From: Streptococcus hillyeri
Lineage (GTDB): Bacteria; Bacillota; Bacilli; Lactobacillales; Streptococcaceae
Direction: 5' to 3'
NCBI RefSeq assembly: GCF_003686955.1
Contig: NZ_RCVM01000001.1
Location: 286,545 to 350,544, forward strand
Length of the DNA stretch: 64,000 nucleotides
Shown: piece after piece, positions 35,124-45,340 of the stretch
Layout: each line of letters begins with the position of its first letter
Numbering within the stretch: the stretch's first letter is position 1
Notes under the pieces: generated by a model
What the model was told of the DNA's origin: nothing
What the model saw: only the letters and a program-made list of their open reading frames with translations
Database searches by the model: none
Translations under genes and position numbers: made by a program

Positions 35124-36266
35124 ATGTTATTGACTGTTTTGGCTTATGCTATGATTATCGTCTTCATGTATGTCGTGATGACGAAGAAAATGTCGCCATT
35201 TACGTCACTTGTATTAGTACCGCTTGTATTTGCAGCTGTGCTTATTATTACAGGTTCCGCAGACTTGGCTTCTGATGCTAAATTTGTTAGCTTCGTTGGT
35301 GAAGAAGGAAGTGTCAATGGTTTAACTGCCATTGGTGACATGGTACTCTATGGGGTAAATACAACTGCAAAAACTGGTATCATGTTGCTTTTTGCCATCC
35401 TTTACTTCTCAATAGCGCGCGCTATGTCAGTTCTTGGTGTAGGTGCTGAAATTCTTGGTTACCTTGCTCCTGGTATGATCCTATCACTCCTCTATGTAAC
35501 CCTTTGGGTAGCTCCTAGCATGGGACGTAAAGAACGTGCTCGTCTCGGTGTTGTGGAATTTACAGAAGCAGAATTGAAAGAATTAACTGATATTACTGAT
35601 CCTGACACTCTTGCCATTCGTCGTCCTAAGAATTTCGTCTTCAATGCTATTTTGACCATCGTCCTTATCGGTTGGTTAGTTGCTGGTTCATTTATCGAAA
35701 CCATTGAACTTGCACCACTTCTTCTCTTTGCGGTTGGTACAGTTATCGCTCTTATGGTTAACTACCCTGTTCTTAAAGACCAATCTAAACGTATCGGTGA
35801 TAATGCTGGTGATGCTGTTCAAGTTGTTATCTTGGTATTTGCGGCTGGTATCTTTATGGGTCTTTTCCAAGGATCAGGTATGGCGACTGCTCTTGCTAAC
35901 AGCTTTGCAACAATCATTCCTAAACAATTGGCTGGTTTCTGGGGACTTATTATTGCTCTTGTTTCTGCACCAGGTACCTTCTTCATCTCAAATGATGGTT
36001 TCTACTATGGTATCCTTCCTGTTATGGCAGAAGCTGGTGCTTCTTACGGTTTCACACCTGAAGCTATGGCTCTTGCATCACTTATGGGACAAGCGTTCCA
36101 CTTGCTCAGCCCACTTGTAGCCTTCATTTACCTTCTCCTTCGCTTGACAGGACTTGATATGGGTGAATGGCAAAAAGAATCAGCTAAGTATGCTGCTGTA
36201 ATCTTTATCATCTTTGTTATAACAATCATTGCAACTGGACACATGCCATTGTATATACCACAGTAA
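35124..36266 (+). CDS. citM: CitMHS-family metal-citrate transporter with internal deletion
   Basis: 380 residues against about 440 for the family. The two ends are well conserved (start MLLTVLAYAMIIVFMYV; middle ISNDGFYYGILPVMAEAG). At residue 97, LLFAILYFSI is joined directly to ARAMSVLGVGAEILGYLAPG. In intact homologues about 60-70 residues, including a conserved membrane stretch ending in GGPT, come between. The deletion is in frame (junction near 35414). It is probably inactive or altered. It precedes citO and citG on the same strand and would have imported citrate for the degraded pathway. Confidence 0.8.
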   Translation: MLLTVLAYAMIIVFMYVVMTKKMSPFTSLVLVPLVFAAVLIITGSADLASDAKFVSFVGEEGSVNGLTAIGDMVLYGVNTTAKTGIMLLFAILYFSIARAMSVLGVGAEILGYLAPGMILSLLYVTLWVAPSMGRKERARLGVVEFTEAELKELTDITDPDTLAIRRPKNFVFNAILTIVLIGWLVAGSFIETIELAPLLLFAVGTVIALMVNYPVLKDQSKRIGDNAGDAVQVVILVFAAGIFMGLFQGSGMATALANSFATIIPKQLAGFWGLIIALVSAPGTFFISNDGFYYGILPVMAEAGASYGFTPEAMALASLMGQAFHLLSPLVAFIYLLLRLTGLDMGEWQKESAKYAAVIFIIFVITIIATGHMPLYIPQ

Positions 36267-36301
36267 GACTAATAAACTTGAATAATAAAAAATATGAAGT
36301 G

Positions 36302-36332
36302 ACCTCTCAGAAAAAATGCTGAGAGGTTTGTT
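36302..36332 (+). terminator. Terminator after citM
   Basis: ACCTCTCAG / CTGAGAGGT with a loop of eight bases, followed by a T-rich TTTGTTG. Confidence 0.7.
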
Positions 36333-36412
36333 GTGGTTTCGTTAAAAAATGCTAACAACTTCTATCAAAATTAGGTATAATATTAGTGATACTTGAAAGG
36401 AAAATGTGAATT

Positions 36413-37111
36413 ATGAATCCAATCATTGAAGCGGTTAAGGCTAACCTTGATCTTTCAAAAAATATTCCCCTTAAACAGGCCTTCTATGAGGCGCTTAGAA
36501 AGACCATTATTTTAAGTCAAATTCCAGCAGGAAGCCGTATAAATGAAAAAGAATTTTCAACAGAACTCAATATTAGTCGTACTCCGATTCGTCATGCCAT
36601 CAGCTTGTTAATTGAGGAAAAATTAGTCGAACACACTCCTAAAAAAGGGATTGTTGCTAAAGGGATCAGCGCCAAAGATGCCGTTGAAATTTTTGACATT
36701 CGAAAAGCACTGGATACTCTTGCGACAACAAAAGCCATGTATAAAATGACTGAAGCTGACTTTGAAGAAATGAGAGCTGTTTTGACGGAGTGTGAAGGCA
36801 TGATTTCCGATGACAAAAATATTGACAAAATCTTAGCTAACTTTAATCAATTCAATAATCTTATTTATGAGAAAAGCCAGATGCTACGCCTACGTGAAAT
36901 CGTGACAGAATTGCAGACTTACTTGGTTTATTTCCGTGAAATTTCGATTTCTTCCCTAGAACGTCGCACCAAGGCTTTAGAAGAACACTGGATTATCTAT
37001 CGTGGCATGAAAAATCAAGACATTGAGCAAGTAACATTGATTACCCATGAGCATCTCAATCGTTCATTAGATTTTATTCTCAAGGAAATGGAAGCTATTT
37101 CTCATGCCTGA
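36413..37111 (+). CDS. citO: GntR-family regulator CitO
   Basis: 232 residues: winged HTH of the FadR subgroup ([16 protein letters not shown], then [13 protein letters not shown], about residues 30-75) and an all-helical ligand domain. In related lactic acid bacteria CitO senses citrate and activates the cit/oad genes. It lies between citM and citG and overlaps citG by 8 bases. A TATAAT at 36376-36381 with an imperfect -35 (CTAACA, spacer 18) gives it its own promoter. The gene appears intact even though most of its targets are gone. Confidence 0.82.
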   Translation: MNPIIEAVKANLDLSKNIPLKQAFYEALRKTIILSQIPAGSRINEKEFSTELNISRTPIRHAISLLIEEKLVEHTPKKGIVAKGISAKDAVEIFDIRKALDTLATTKAMYKMTEADFEEMRAVLTECEGMISDDKNIDKILANFNQFNNLIYEKSQMLRLREIVTELQTYLVYFREISISSLERRTKALEEHWIIYRGMKNQDIEQVTLITHEHLNRSLDFILKEMEAISHA

Positions 37112-37988
37112 TACACCATTTCAGTATTTTAGCAACTTAGCCACCAAGGCCCTCTTATACGAGGTTTCTCTAAGTCCTAAACCTGGTCTCGTTGACCGAT
37201 TTGATGATGGGGCTCATAGGGATATGACCTTTTCAACCTTTATTGATAGCACGATGGCTTTGGCGCCGTTCTTTGAAAAATATATCAGCTTAGGCTATCA
37301 AATGGCTGATGAGCCACCACTTGCCCTCTTTAATGCTTTACGGGATTTAGGGATAAAGGCAGAGCAGGCGATGTTTGAAGCAACAGGTGGGATTAACACC
37401 CACAAAGGAGTCAATTTTTCTCTAGCAGTTCTCCTCGGAGCAACAGGTGCTTATTTGAAAAAACATCTTAAACTCTTAAAAAATCCAAAACGTTTTTCCG
37501 AAGATGACACTAAAGTGATTTGTCAAATCAGTTCGTCTCTTTGTTGCCATCTCATTGAAACGGATTTAAGCCATTTGAGCGAGAAAAAAGAATTAACCTA
37601 CGGTGAAAAACTGTATCTCGATTACGGTATCAAGGGACCACGCGGCGAAGCAAGTGAGGGCTTTCCAACGCTAACTGAAAAAGCTCTGCCATTTTTCCGA
37701 AAAAAACTAGAACGAAGTGATAAGGAATTAGCGCAACTCCAACTGCTTCTTTATCTCATGACCTTTGTGGAAGATGGCAACATCATCCATCGTGGGGGGA
37801 TTGAAGCTTGGCGGCAAGTCAAAGTAGAGTGTCAAAAAATGTACGGAGCCTATCTGACAAAATCTGAATTAGTACACCAACTAAGTATATACAATGATAT
37901 TTTGATTTCGCGTAATTTAAGTCCCGGTGGAACAGCTGATTTATTAGCTTTAACTTTTTATTTTGCTATGTTAGAAGGCATTCTTTGA
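37104..37988 (+). CDS. citG: Triphosphoribosyl-dephospho-CoA synthase CitG
   Basis: Makes the prosthetic-group precursor of citrate lyase acyl carrier protein from ATP and dephospho-CoA. 294 residues with family motifs [27 protein letters not shown] and [12 protein letters not shown]. It overlaps citO by 8 bases. Citrate lyase subunits (citD, citE, citF) and CitX, which would use the product, are not in the window, so the gene is probably an orphan of the degraded locus. Confidence 0.9.
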   Translation: MPDTPFQYFSNLATKALLYEVSLSPKPGLVDRFDDGAHRDMTFSTFIDSTMALAPFFEKYISLGYQMADEPPLALFNALRDLGIKAEQAMFEATGGINTHKGVNFSLAVLLGATGAYLKKHLKLLKNPKRFSEDDTKVICQISSSLCCHLIETDLSHLSEKKELTYGEKLYLDYGIKGPRGEASEGFPTLTEKALPFFRKKLERSDKELAQLQLLLYLMTFVEDGNIIHRGGIEAWRQVKVECQKMYGAYLTKSELVHQLSIYNDILISRNLSPGGTADLLALTFYFAMLEGIL

Positions 37989-37992
37989 ATAA

Positions 37993-38029
37993 AAAAATCC
38001 CTCCAGAGTAGCATTCTGGAGGGATTTTT
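37993..38029 (+). terminator. Terminator of the citO-citG unit
   Basis: AAAAATCCCTCCAGA / TCTGGAGGGATTTTT with a 7-base loop. Confidence 0.92.
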
Positions 38030-38225
38030 AAGATTAAATATTCAGACTCCTAAGATCTTTAATAATCGTTCATTTTACTTTGTTTAACTATAGTTGTTTG
38101 ATACAACATAAGTCAGAAAATATTATGATATTACATGTTCCTGATTCGTTGGCGTCCTAATTTTATTTCATTCTACTATAAATCAAAAATGATAAATAGT
38201 AGAATTGAGGTTATCATTTTATTTT

Positions 38226-38384
38226 TTAGCTCTTCATTATCATAAATAGTAATAAATAAAGTTGAGATATCATTATAACAATCAAAATAGCATCTAAGGA
38301 ATCAAAGTTTTTTCTCAAAAGAAGCATAGAAACACAAAACATGATTATTATAAAACATTGGGCTATACTTATTATTTTTAACAT
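38226..38384 (-). CDS. Small two-helix membrane peptide, possibly bacteriocin immunity-like
   Basis: 52 residues starting MLKIISIAQCF; two hydrophobic helices (about 5-23 and 32-50) joined by RKNFDSLD and ending in MIMKS. It starts one base after the stop of the peptide remnant upstream, with GGTAAGGGA as a possible ribosome site. The size and two-helix layout resemble class II bacteriocin immunity proteins, but there is no specific motif. The surrounding 38.0-38.7 kb is A+T-rich and eroded. Confidence 0.35.
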   Translation of the reverse strand: MLKIISIAQCFIIIMFCVSMLLLRKNFDSLDAILIVIMISQLYLLLFMIMKS

Positions 38385-38385
38385 A

Positions 38386-38618
38386 TTATCCCTTACCTGT
38401 AACTAAAGCATAGTATCTATTTTCAAATCCGAGCATAACTGTCGCACCTAGTGCACCAAATGCTACTATCATTGCTCCTCATGAATACTAAACGATTTCA
38501 TTCATAGAATTCCAATCAATTAATCGGCTTTCCCAATATCAAGACCAGAATTGTTATTGGTTGCTCTCTCAAAATAACCTCTTTTCTTTCTGTTCTTTTT
38601 ATATGGAAATAATATCAT
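38386..38618 (-). pseudogene. Eroded small peptide gene, bacteriocin-like remnant
   Basis: An ATG at 38618 opens 32 codons (starting MILFPYKKNRKKRGYFERA) and ends in TAA at 38520. After frame changes and two stops the sequence resumes with DWNSMNEIV and then a Gly/Ala-rich segment AMIVAFGALGATVMLGF ending in ALVTGKG. A Gly/Ala-rich hydrophobic C-terminus next to a two-helix membrane peptide suggests a dead bacteriocin gene. No double-glycine leader was found, so the identity is weak. Confidence 0.25.
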
Positions 38619-38700
38619 ATAAAAATGAAAGCATCAACAATTTTATGTATTTCATTATATATTTTTTTATATTATAGTTTTTAGAGAATGTCAATTTTGT

Positions 38701-38952
38701 TATTTACTTGCCAAAGACAAGGCATTAGAAGCTATACAAATTGCAATGGAAACCATTGAAGTCTGTAAAGAGTATCAGACGAGTTACCAATTAGCTCCTC
38801 TGTTAATTATAGTTGGCAATGGTAGTAAAGAATTTTTAGATAGCGATAAAGTAATGGAGTATTACTCAGAAGCGCGTGATTTATCTAAAATCTATGGTAA
38901 TAAATTGATGTCTCTTCAAATTGAAAAATATATGAATGATTTATTAAAGTAA
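38701..38952 (+). pseudogene. C-terminal fragment of a TPR/Rgg-type regulator
   Basis: About 83 codons open from 38701, reading YLLAKDKALEAIQIAMETIE and ending KIYGNKLMSLQIEKYMNDLL. This is a helical repeat typical of the C-terminal TPR part of peptide-sensing regulators. There is no DNA-binding domain and no upstream continuation. The ATG at 38746 has no ribosome site. It is best read as a gene remnant beside the eroded peptide genes, which it may once have regulated. Confidence 0.4.
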
Positions 38953-38996
38953 AACTTTAAAATACTTTTTATCTAAAAATTATTCTTAAAAGACTG

Positions 38997-39027
38997 AAAA
39001 CTCCAGATTGAACCTCTGGAGTTTTGG
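38997..39027 (-). terminator. Terminator of the AbrB-family gene
   Basis: AAAACTCCAGA / TCTGGAGTTTT; the A-run on the left supplies the T-run for the minus strand. Confidence 0.8.
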
Positions 39028-39032
39028 CTATC

Positions 39033-40091
39033 TTAAAAGAATGTCAGCAGAGCTTTTACTAAAAGTGGCATGATAACGACTGTGTAGAGAATGCGACTAA
39101 TTTGAATGCCTGCGATCTTAGGCATGTCACCACCTAGGTCTCCTGCCATCAAGGTTAAATCTGTTGCTCCTGCTGGTGATGAGGCAAATAGGGCTGACTG
39201 TAAATCGAGGATACCAGTACGCGCCATCCAGAATCCGAATGCGACATTGATGAGTAAATAGCTGGCTAACAAAAGGATGACAGGTACAATCAGGTGCAAC
39301 ATTTGTCTCAAACTGTCTTGAGTAAAGCTGGTTCCGATAATAGAGCCTGCAAAAATTTGTGCGGTGTAACGTATGCCACTTGTTAACTGAACGGTATTGA
39401 ACTTTATTTTCAGAGTGGAAGAAAAAATGAGTGCAAAAATCAAGGCACCAACAGGGATGTCTAGCCATAAGCCAATAAAACCACCGATGGTCGCTACTGC
39501 TAAAATGAACAGATTGTTCATCCATTGCTGCTTAGCAGGTAATTTAAGGCTGGCTTTTTTGAGGCTACTTTTAGGTGTTTCAGAGGTTTTGGGAATGCCT
39601 GCGAAGCGTTTGACCCAAAAAGAAATCCAAAGGGGTAAAATAAGTAAAATTCCCATCAGTCGAGCGGTTTGTATCGTTGCAACAATATCAGACTGGGCTC
39701 CCATATCGACTGCCATTAGAGATACATCCATGATACCACCAGGTAAGCAACTTAAAAAGGCAGTGACTGGGGTCATGTCGAAGAAAGTCATAAAAATAAT
39801 CCCCATGATGACCATGTTAATAGTGAAAATCCCCATCAAAATAGCAATGACTTTACCCAATTTAGGGAGGTTAGACAAATCTTCTTTTTTGATATTTTGA
39901 CCAATATAGGCACCGCTCACAATCTGAGCAAAAATTTTCATAGCCTTGGTCGTTTCCATACTACCTGTGGCGATTGAAACGATGGCTACAGCAATCATGC
40001 TCCCAATCATAAATGGAGCAGGGAACTTCAATTTTTTAGCCACAAAGCCGCCCAAAGTTCCTACTAAAACAGTTATCAGAAGCGCCTGCAT
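39033..40091 (-). CDS. AbrB-family membrane protein (AmoR/PF05145 type)
   Basis: 352 residues made of two homologous membrane halves of about nine to ten helices in total. Each half has the pattern G-x-x-(G/A)-x-x-L-x-x-P (GTLGGFVAKKLKFPAPFMIG; IGGFIGLWLDIPVGALIF) and a later PGG/PAG stretch (CLPGGIMDVSLMAVDMG; SPAGATDLTLMAGDLG). The duplication is typical of the AbrB family. Function is not established; transport of a small anion or ammonia-related roles have been proposed for relatives. It is a single gene with its own terminator inside the old citrate locus. Confidence 0.75.
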   Translation of the reverse strand: MQALLITVLVGTLGGFVAKKLKFPAPFMIGSMIAVAIVSIATGSMETTKAMKIFAQIVSGAYIGQNIKKEDLSNLPKLGKVIAILMGIFTINMVIMGIIFMTFFDMTPVTAFLSCLPGGIMDVSLMAVDMGAQSDIVATIQTARLMGILLILPLWISFWVKRFAGIPKTSETPKSSLKKASLKLPAKQQWMNNLFILAVATIGGFIGLWLDIPVGALIFALIFSSTLKIKFNTVQLTSGIRYTAQIFAGSIIGTSFTQDSLRQMLHLIVPVILLLASYLLINVAFGFWMARTGILDLQSALFASSPAGATDLTLMAGDLGGDMPKIAGIQISRILYTVVIMPLLVKALLTFF

Positions 40092-40234
40092 GTTTCTCTC
40101 CTTGGTTAAAAGTCAATGTTATTATAGCACACTTTCAAGATAAATAGCGGAGCTTTTTAGCCTAAAAACCAGCGAAAAGACATGAGAAACGCTCGAAAAT
40201 TGATATAATAGTTTAAAAAGGAGAAAGGTGAGTT

Positions 40235-41152
40235 ATGTCTGAGTACACCGTTTCAAAAATTTTCCCATTTGATAAAAAAGCGCACCTAAAAATTGACACT
40301 CTACTTCATGAAGAAGGGATCCGTCGCGATGCGCATCTTGACTATACGTGTGCTATTTATGACGGCGACCGAGTGATTGCTACGGGTTCTACTTTTGGCA
40401 ATACGCTACGTTGCCTTGCGGTTTCAAAAGATTATCAGGGTGAGGGCTTGATGAATCTCCTTATCAGCCATTTGGTTGATTATCAATTTGAGCAAGGAAA
40501 TACGCATCTTTTTCTCTACACTAAGACCTGCACAGCTAGATTTTTTGCTGATTTAGGTTTTAATGAAATTGCACGTATTGATAGGCTTATCAGCTTTATG
40601 GAAAATAAAAAAACTGGATTTCAAGACTATCTCAAGCGGTTGGAACGCTCGCAAAAAAATCCAGCTAAGGTTGCTGCTATCGTCATGAATGCCAATCCGT
40701 TTACCCTAGGTCATCAGTATCTCGTTGAAAAAGCATGCGCAGAAAATGACTTAGTTCATCTATTTATGGTAAGTGAGGATGCCAGTTTAGTCCCTTTTAA
40801 AATTAGGAAAGATTTGATTAAAAAAGGGACAGCTCATCTGGATAATATCGTTTATCATGACAGTGATGCCTATATCATTAGTCAGTCGACCTTTCCTGCT
40901 TATTTCCAAAAGGATGAGACGGCAGTGATTGAAAGTCAAGCAAGACTGGATTTAGCAATTTTTACAAAGATTGCTAAAGAATTAGGCATTACGAGACGTT
41001 ATGTTGGTGAAGAACCGACAAGCTTGGTCACTAATCTTTATAATCAAGTCATGATTAAAAAACTCCCAGAGCAAGGAATTGACTGCGTCGTGGTCAAGCG
41101 TAAAGAATTTTCAGAGAACCAGCCAATCTCTGCTTCGACAACACGAAGGTAG
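40235..41152 (+). pseudogene. citC: [Citrate lyase] ligase CitC, truncated at the 3' end
   Basis: The enzyme acetylates the prosthetic group of citrate lyase. The first 300 residues are normal: an N-terminal acetyltransferase-like domain (CLAVSKDYQGEGLMNLL) and a nucleotidyltransferase domain with VMNANPFTLGHQYLVEKA. The frame ends at ENQPISASTTRR. Intact CitC continues for another 35-45 residues after ISAST. From about 41140 the DNA instead belongs to the 3' part of an acetyltransferase gene on the other strand, so a deletion fused the two. The start ATG follows AAAAAGGAG. Confidence 0.82.
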
Positions 41153-41405
41153 TTCCAATCCCTTGACGTTGATAAGCAGTAGCAACAATAAGATCTTGTA
41201 CCAATAAGATATGTTCTCCATCTCCGACACAACGAACAAATCCGATTAATTGACCATTATCAAAGGCCCCTAACATCCATAGAGAATGTTCAAAAGCACG
41301 CGCTAACTTCTCATCATCAGAAAGGTAACTCGTCCAGTTTGCCTCTTTGTAAAGCCCTTTGACAGTTTCTAATTTATCTACACCGAAAGTCTTAAAGGTA
41401 ATCAT
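41094..41405 (-). pseudogene. GNAT acetyltransferase, C-terminus lost at the citC junction
   Basis: 103 residues from ATG 41405 (GGGGAGAG upstream). The GNAT core is recognisable: FVRCVGDGEHILLVQDLIV followed by the acetyl-CoA loop YQRQGIGTT. After GTT the sequence (FVLSKQRLAG…) is simply the complement of citC. Family members normally run about 30 residues more after the Q-R-Q-G-I-G-T loop. It is probably inactive. Its substrate is unknown. Confidence 0.65.
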
Positions 41406-41478
41406 AACTCTCCCCTTCAATGGTTGTTTCTTACTGTCATTCTACCACAAAAAGGAGGAACTGCAAGTATAAACAAAA

Positions 41479-41502
41479 AAGAAGCCATTACGACTTCTTT
41501 AT
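41479..41502 (-). terminator. Terminator of gdhA
   Basis: On the minus strand AAAGAAG / CTTCTTT with a 9-base loop and a six-T tail. Confidence 0.7.
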
Positions 41503-41514
41503 TATTAATCTTAA

Positions 41515-42879
<1,365 letters not shown>

Positions 42880-42897
42880 TTATCTAAATAATACGAA

Positions 42898-43002
42898 ATC
42901 TCACGCTTTTCAAAGCCTATTGCCTCACGTTTTATAGCAATAAACGAGGTGAGAAAAAATAACTACAGTAAATAGTATAAATTTTCAGAATATTTTTGTC
43001 AA
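42898..43002 (-). promoter_or_regulatory. gdhA promoter and leader hairpin
   Basis: TTGACA (minus strand, 42997-43002), 17 bases, TATACT (42974-42979). The leader that follows can fold CCTCGTTT with AAACGTGAGG around ATTGCTATA. This could regulate translation or stability; no known riboswitch was recognised. Confidence 0.65.
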
Positions 43003-43023
43003 GTATTTTTGAAAATTTAGCGG

Positions 43024-43058
43024 AAAAAATCAAAAAGTATGTCAGATTTTCTGATATA
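43024..43058 (-). terminator. Terminator of gloA
   Basis: Minus strand TATATCAGA / TCTGACATA with a three-base loop and a T-rich tail (CTTTTTGATTTTTT). Confidence 0.6.
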
Positions 43059-43068
43059 CCTATGCAAA

Positions 43069-43440
43069 TTATAGACGGATTACTTCGACTTTGTAACCAT
43101 CTGGATCGGTAATGAAGTAATACTGAACATCTTTACCTGGTAATCCTTTAAGCTCTGTGACGTCGTAGCCAGCAGCTTTGTGGGCTGCATGTGACGCTTC
43201 AAGGTCTTCGACACCAACAGCCAAGTGACCATAACCGTTGCCAAGATCATAACCTGGGTGGTCATAGTTGTAAGTCAATTCAAGCTCAAATTCTTCACCT
43301 TCTGTTTGCATGTAAACGATGGTAAACTTGTGTTCTGGGAAATCCATGCGACGTGCTTCAAAGAATGGGAAAGCTGTCGAATAGAATTTTAGGGACTCTT
43401 CAAGATTTTTAACACGGATACAAGTGTGTAATAATTTCAT
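43069..43440 (-). CDS. gloA: Lactoylglutathione lyase / glyoxalase I
   Basis: Detoxifies methylglyoxal hemithioacetal. 123 residues from ATG 43440 (MKLLHTCIRVKNLEESLKFY), placed by AAAAGGAG 5-6 bases upstream; the frame stays open 15 codons further up without a ribosome site. Metal ligands fit the family: His5, a Glu in the EFELELTYN stretch, His in GYGHLAVGVED, and Glu in YKVEVIRL at the C-terminus. It is divergent from the following membrane gene across about 100 bases. Confidence 0.92.
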   Translation of the reverse strand: MKLLHTCIRVKNLEESLKFYSTAFPFFEARRMDFPEHKFTIVYMQTEGEEFELELTYNYDHPGYDLGNGYGHLAVGVEDLEASHAAHKAAGYDVTELKGLPGKDVQYYFITDPDGYKVEVIRL

Positions 43441-43543
43441 ATTGTTCTCCTTTTTTATGATACCATTATTGTAAATGATTGCCATTTTTTTGACAAGTTT
43501 TTAGCATTCACTTATAATGGAGAAAACTTATCAAGGAGTTCGT

Positions 43544-44032
43544 ATGAAAACACTTCCCTTATTACTTGGTGGTATTAGTCTTATGTTAGGACTTTACCTG
43601 TTTAACCATCCATTTGCGGCTGTTGGCACAATCGCTTCGGTGATTGCCTTTGTTATTTTTGTAACTGGGCTTAATCAGTTGCGGCTTTATTTTTATTTAC
43701 CAGAAATGCATCGTTCGCTTCGTTTACTCGTAAAAGCTAGCCTTTCTACACTTGTTGGATTTTTATTGATGACCAGCTCTGCCTTTTTCCGAAGCAGCTT
43801 GGTACTTTCTATTGTCGCCTTTTGGCTTTTGGTGATTGGTATCTCACGATTGCTTGTGCAACCTGCCTTTCCTCAGTCTCCTGTTAAGAAACAGCACACT
43901 TGGGGTATTCTTGCTGTCGGCTTGCTACTCTTTATAGCGCCAGTGTTTTCAGCGGTTTTTATCGGTAAATTCTTTTCTTTGATTTTTATCATGATTGGTG
44001 TTTCGACCATGTTATTGGGTAAACGATTCTAA
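43544..44032 (+). CDS. DUF308 (HdeD-like) membrane protein
   Basis: 162 residues, about six hydrophobic segments in three hairpins, starting MKTLPLLLGGISLMLGLYLF. The ATG at 43544 is chosen for AAGGAG 6 bases upstream over an ATG nine codons earlier without one. The length and repeated G-x-x-x-(L/I) helices fit DUF308; relatives are linked to acid resistance in enterics. Function here is unknown. Confidence 0.7.
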   Translation: MKTLPLLLGGISLMLGLYLFNHPFAAVGTIASVIAFVIFVTGLNQLRLYFYLPEMHRSLRLLVKASLSTLVGFLLMTSSAFFRSSLVLSIVAFWLLVIGISRLLVQPAFPQSPVKKQHTWGILAVGLLLFIAPVFSAVFIGKFFSLIFIMIGVSTMLLGKRF

Positions 44033-44055
44033 GTGATAAGAATTATATCATCATG

Positions 44056-44090
44056 TTCTCGCCAAAGTATCTTTTGTGGCGAGAATTTTT
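44056..44090 (+). terminator. Terminator after the DUF308 gene
   Basis: TTCTCGCCA / TGGCGAGAA followed by five T residues, just before the convergent glycosyltransferase gene ends. Confidence 0.85.
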
Positions 44091-44094
44091 GTTG

Positions 44095-45327
44095 TTATTG
44101 GATTAAACGGTCGATTTCCTTTGCCAAGAGTAGGCTACTAGGAGTACTGTTAACCTCTTTAGCATATTCTGGTAAATTAGGCCAATTAGCTGTAATCAGA
44201 TTTTGGAAAGCATCTAAGACTGTTTTTAGCTTCCTATTTTTAACGTATATTCCTACTTGGAAATAATCAGCTCGCTTGGCAAAGTCATATTGGTCGAAAT
44301 CCATTGGGATAATGAGTGAGGGGATGGCGTTAGCAATAGCTTTATAAAAAATACCTGCTGCCCCATGGTGAACCACATAGTCTATATTGGGCAGATAAGT
44401 GTCGTAAGGGATAAAAGAGCACGTATAGAGGTTTCCGTCAAGGATGGGCTTTTTCCCGACGGTTCCTTCTGTAAAAATAACTAAGAAATTTGGGTACTGT
44501 GTTGCAATAGCCTTTGCCATATTTCGAAAATAGTCTTTGGACCATTTAACAAGAGTCCCTGAGGTCACTAAAATGACTTTCTTATAATCTGAAAAAGTTA
44601 CTATATTTCCAATGGAATGGTAAGTATGCTCAGGTATTATTAAGGGGTAGCCAATAAATTTGAGATGTTTTGGTAAATCAGTTCGAAATTCTAGTGACTT
44701 TATCCCATAGGCTACAATGGATTCTTTGGAATAAAAATATTCTAAGAGGGGCTGTTTTTGATTCACATGCCAAAGGTGAAAATCTTTAGGCAAATACGGT
44801 TTGCATCCCAAAAATATGAGGTCTTTGCCCCATTTTAGACCTTGATTTGCCAGTTTATTAATGACTTTATTTTCAAAATAAGGCATTCTGAGAAAGGTTG
44901 GCGTGTCATCGTAACCTTGACTGACAAATGGGATAGGAAAGGCTGAAATGAGAGGGATACCCGTTTTATCTGAAAGGTACTGAGCTGTAAATAGCATCAT
45001 ATCTGCAATAATGAGGTCTGCCTCTATTCGCTCAATCAATTCAAAGGTAATATTTGTCACCATTTTAGCCACTTGCTGAAAGGTTTTAAACGCCGATAAT
45101 AAGGTTAATTGGCTGCTGGAATAGGCTAATGTGTTGATGTCTTCATCATCATAGTGCATTGATAACGGTTGAAATTGGAATCCCTTGGAAATCACTTCTT
45201 GGCGACGACTAGAAGTGGTGTAAATGGTAAAGGTGTAATCCTGTTCTAATGGCGTCAATAAATCCATTAAGGGTAAAAAATGACCTGCCATGGGGATTAC
45301 AATTACCGCTACTGCTTTCTTGTTCAT
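44095..45327 (-). CDS. UGT/MGT-type glycosyltransferase (GT1), last gene of a biosynthetic cluster
   Basis: About 410 residues of a GT-B fold. The C-terminal donor site reads VHHGAAGIFYKAIANAIP followed by PMDFDQYDFAKRA, the GT1 signature of macrolide, sterol and rhamnolipid-type transferases. The N-terminus has IPMAGHFLPLMDLL, the usual G-H-x-x-P acceptor-side motif. ATG 45327 is preferred over ATG 45333 for spacing to GGGGA. It follows the ketosynthase gene by 13 bases. It is predicted to glycosylate the lipid-like product of the cluster. Donor and acceptor cannot be read from sequence. Confidence 0.8.
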   Translation of the reverse strand: MNKKAVAVIVIPMAGHFLPLMDLLTPLEQDYTFTIYTTSSRRQEVISKGFQFQPLSMHYDDEDINTLAYSSSQLTLLSAFKTFQQVAKMVTNITFELIERIEADLIIADMMLFTAQYLSDKTGIPLISAFPIPFVSQGYDDTPTFLRMPYFENKVINKLANQGLKWGKDLIFLGCKPYLPKDFHLWHVNQKQPLLEYFYSKESIVAYGIKSLEFRTDLPKHLKFIGYPLIIPEHTYHSIGNIVTFSDYKKVILVTSGTLVKWSKDYFRNMAKAIATQYPNFLVIFTEGTVGKKPILDGNLYTCSFIPYDTYLPNIDYVVHHGAAGIFYKAIANAIPSLIIPMDFDQYDFAKRADYFQVGIYVKNRKLKTVLDAFQNLITANWPNLPEYAKEVNSTPSSLLLAKEIDRLIQ

Positions 45328-45340
45328 TGGCATTCCCCAA

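Noticed and set aside
42898..42973. gdhA leader as a riboswitch
   Set aside because: Only a simple hairpin is visible; it matches no glutamine, glycine or other known aptamer.
44033..44266. Plus-strand ORF after the DUF308 gene
   Set aside because: It crosses a clear terminator, lies antisense to the glycosyltransferase gene and lacks a ribosome site.
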